A DNA stretch of 64,000 bases, taken from the NCBI RefSeq assembly GCF_014201135.1, contig NZ_JACHDR010000001.1, positions 2,728,001-2,792,000 on the forward strand, read 5' to 3'. The notes beneath the pieces are model-generated. The model had not been told where the DNA came from. It ran no database searches and saw only the letters and a program-made list of their open reading frames with translations. This stretch comes from Neomicrococcus aestuarii. GTDB taxonomy: Bacteria; Actinomycetota; Actinomycetes; Actinomycetales; Micrococcaceae. Shown here piece by piece: positions 63,041 through 64,000 of the stretch. Numbering within the stretch: the first letter of the stretch is position 1; every line of letters begins with the position of its first letter. The translations under genes and the position numbers were made by a program.

Positions 63041-64000
63041 GTGACTCCAGAAGAACTCTCCCTTGCCATTCGTTCCGTCCTTGACAAACTCATCTCACAA
63101 GGCGCTATTGCCGTTGAGTTGCCTGACGAGGTTCGAGTGGAGCGGCCTAAGAGCCGCGAGCACGGAGACTGGGCTACCAACGTTGCACTCCAGTTGGGCA
63201 AGAAGGCGGGGATGAACCCACGTGCCTTCGCCGAATTGGTTCAAGGCGAGCTATCCGCGCTCGACGGAATCGAGTCCGTCGAGATCGCCGGCCCCGGCTT
63301 TATGAACATCCGCCTAGCGGCAGGCGCTGCAGGCGAACTGGCAAAGACCATTGTTGAAGCCGGCGACGTCTACGGAACGGGCGAGACCCTCAAGGGTCAG
63401 CGCATCAACCTGGAATTCGTCTCCGCTAATCCCACGGGTCCCATCCACTTGGGTGGAACCCGCTGGGCGGCAGTTGGCGATTCGCTGGCTCGTATTTTGA
63501 CCGCGCAAGGCGCAAAGGTCACTCGCGAGTACTACTTCAACGACCACGGCAACCAGATTGACCGCTTCGCGCGCTCCTTGCTGGCCAGCGCCAAGGGTGA
63601 AGCTGCCCCCGAGGACGGTTATGGCGGACAGTACATCCATGACATCGCTGCAGCCGTCACGGCTCAGAAACCAGACATCTTGGAATCTGAGGATCCGCAA
63701 GAAGAGTTCCGTGCGCGCGGCGTTGACCTCATGTTTGCTGAGATCCGCAATTCGCTCCACGACTTCGGGGTGGACTTTGACGTCTACTTCCACGAGAACT
63801 CGCTCTTTGAAGAAGGCGCTGTTGAGAAGGCACTCGAGGAACTCAAGGGTTCCGGAAAGCTCTACTTCAATGACGGTGCTTGGTGGCTTCGTTCCACCGA
63901 GTTCGGTGATGACAAGGACCGCGTGGTTATCAAGTCCGATGGCAACGCTGCCTACATTGGCGGAGACATCGCTTATGCGCGCAACAAGTTCGAGCGCGGC
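63041..64000 (+). CDS. argS: arginyl-tRNA synthetase (5' part, runs off the window)
   Basis: The first 320 codons of class I arginyl-tRNA synthetase, which charges tRNA-Arg. The N-terminal tRNA-recognition domain begins [16 protein letters not shown] and contains [23 protein letters not shown] (about residues 41-63), followed by the catalytic HIGH-type motif in [22 protein letters not shown] (about 127-148). GTG 63041 is the first sensible start and its ribosome-binding site (GACGG) is weak. The gene continues beyond 64000. In actinomycetes lysA usually follows, but that is outside the window. Confidence 0.95.
   Translation, partial: MTPEELSLAIRSVLDKLISQGAIAVELPDEVRVERPKSREHGDWATNVALQLGKKAGMNPRAFAELVQGELSALDGIESVEIAGPGFMNIRLAAGAAGELAKTIVEAGDVYGTGETLKGQRINLEFVSANPTGPIHLGGTRWAAVGDSLARILTAQGAKVTREYYFNDHGNQIDRFARSLLASAKGEAAPEDGYGGQYIHDIAAAVTAQKPDILESEDPQEEFRARGVDLMFAEIRNSLHDFGVDFDVYFHENSLFEEGAVEKALEELKGSGKLYFNDGAWWLRSTEFGDDKDRVVIKSDGNAAYIGGDIAYARNKFERG

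Noticed and set aside
1-64000. CRISPR array or prophage
   Set aside because: No regularly spaced repeats, no phage structural or integrase genes. The IS3 element is the only mobile element seen.

Overview
The window reads as a contiguous piece of chromosome from a Gram-positive actinomycete of the family Micrococcaceae (Arthrobacter/Glutamicibacter/Pseudoglutamicibacter relatives; genus not resolved by eye). Supporting this are the his-trp-lgt-gltBD-pyk-ANTAR gene order, a SigR/RsrA thiol-stress pair, the fused actinobacterial 2-oxoglutarate decarboxylase Kgd, a TIGR03085-type mycothiol-enzyme-fold protein, the 24-residue ribosomal protein bL37, an HGxxPAAW membrane protein, frequent GTG starts and moderately high GC.

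Layout. (1) 1-19 kb is biosynthetic and core nitrogen/carbon metabolism: ribH, hisE-hisG-hisF, a divergent TIGR03085 gene, then a tightly packed hisI-trpE-(two small membrane proteins)-trpC-trpB-trpA-lgt run, gltB-gltD, pyk, and a convergent PdtaR-like ANTAR response regulator. (2) 19-25 kb: tRNA-Leu(CAA) with a strong terminator, a HelD/HelR-type RNA polymerase recycling ATPase, a small DHFR/RibD-fold reductase, and a ketone-body set (3-hydroxybutyrate dehydrogenase, CoA-transferase A and B). (3) 25-30 kb: cell division and ribosome rescue (ftsE-ftsX-LytM peptidase, smpB, ssrA). (4) 30-31.4 kb: an intact IS3-family element with 27-bp imperfect terminal inverted repeats and a TTA target duplication, sitting just upstream of a short-chain fatty acid transporter gene. 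(5) 33-40 kb, minus strand: aroA-rsgA-hisN-like phosphatase-PsaA-like metal ABC transporter-two crcB genes. (6) 39.9-42.5 kb: DoxX, sigR-rsrA with a SigR-type promoter, bL37, and an SGNH-like protein lacking its catalytic residues. (7) 42.6-52.6 kb: kgd, two CNNM/CBS membrane proteins, znuA-znuC-znuB and a convergent Zur-type regulator. (8) 52.6-64 kb: MBL-fold protein, sulfurtransferase, zinc alcohol dehydrogenase, HIT protein, hrpA, a secreted metallophosphoesterase, an N-terminally truncated isochorismatase-family remnant, tRNA-Arg(CCG), a DivIVA-domain membrane protein and the 5' part of argS, cut by the window end.

The strongest unexplained signal is not a gene. A short DNA word, core ACGACGACGCAGCT and longest shared form TACGACGACGCAGCTCGG, recurs through the window: five exact 14-mers, three exact 18-mers and several one-mismatch copies. 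It occurs on both strands, in different reading frames (coding SSSS, DDAA, DDDAA or LRRRS) and in intergenic DNA, nearly always at protein tails, linkers or gene ends. That pattern points to selection or spread at DNA level, for example a recombination, uptake or protein-binding motif. Two metal-import systems can also be told apart: a PsaA-like (His, His, Glu, Asp; probably Mn) operon and a ZnuA-like (His-rich loop; Zn) operon next to zur, with a candidate operator in front of znuA.
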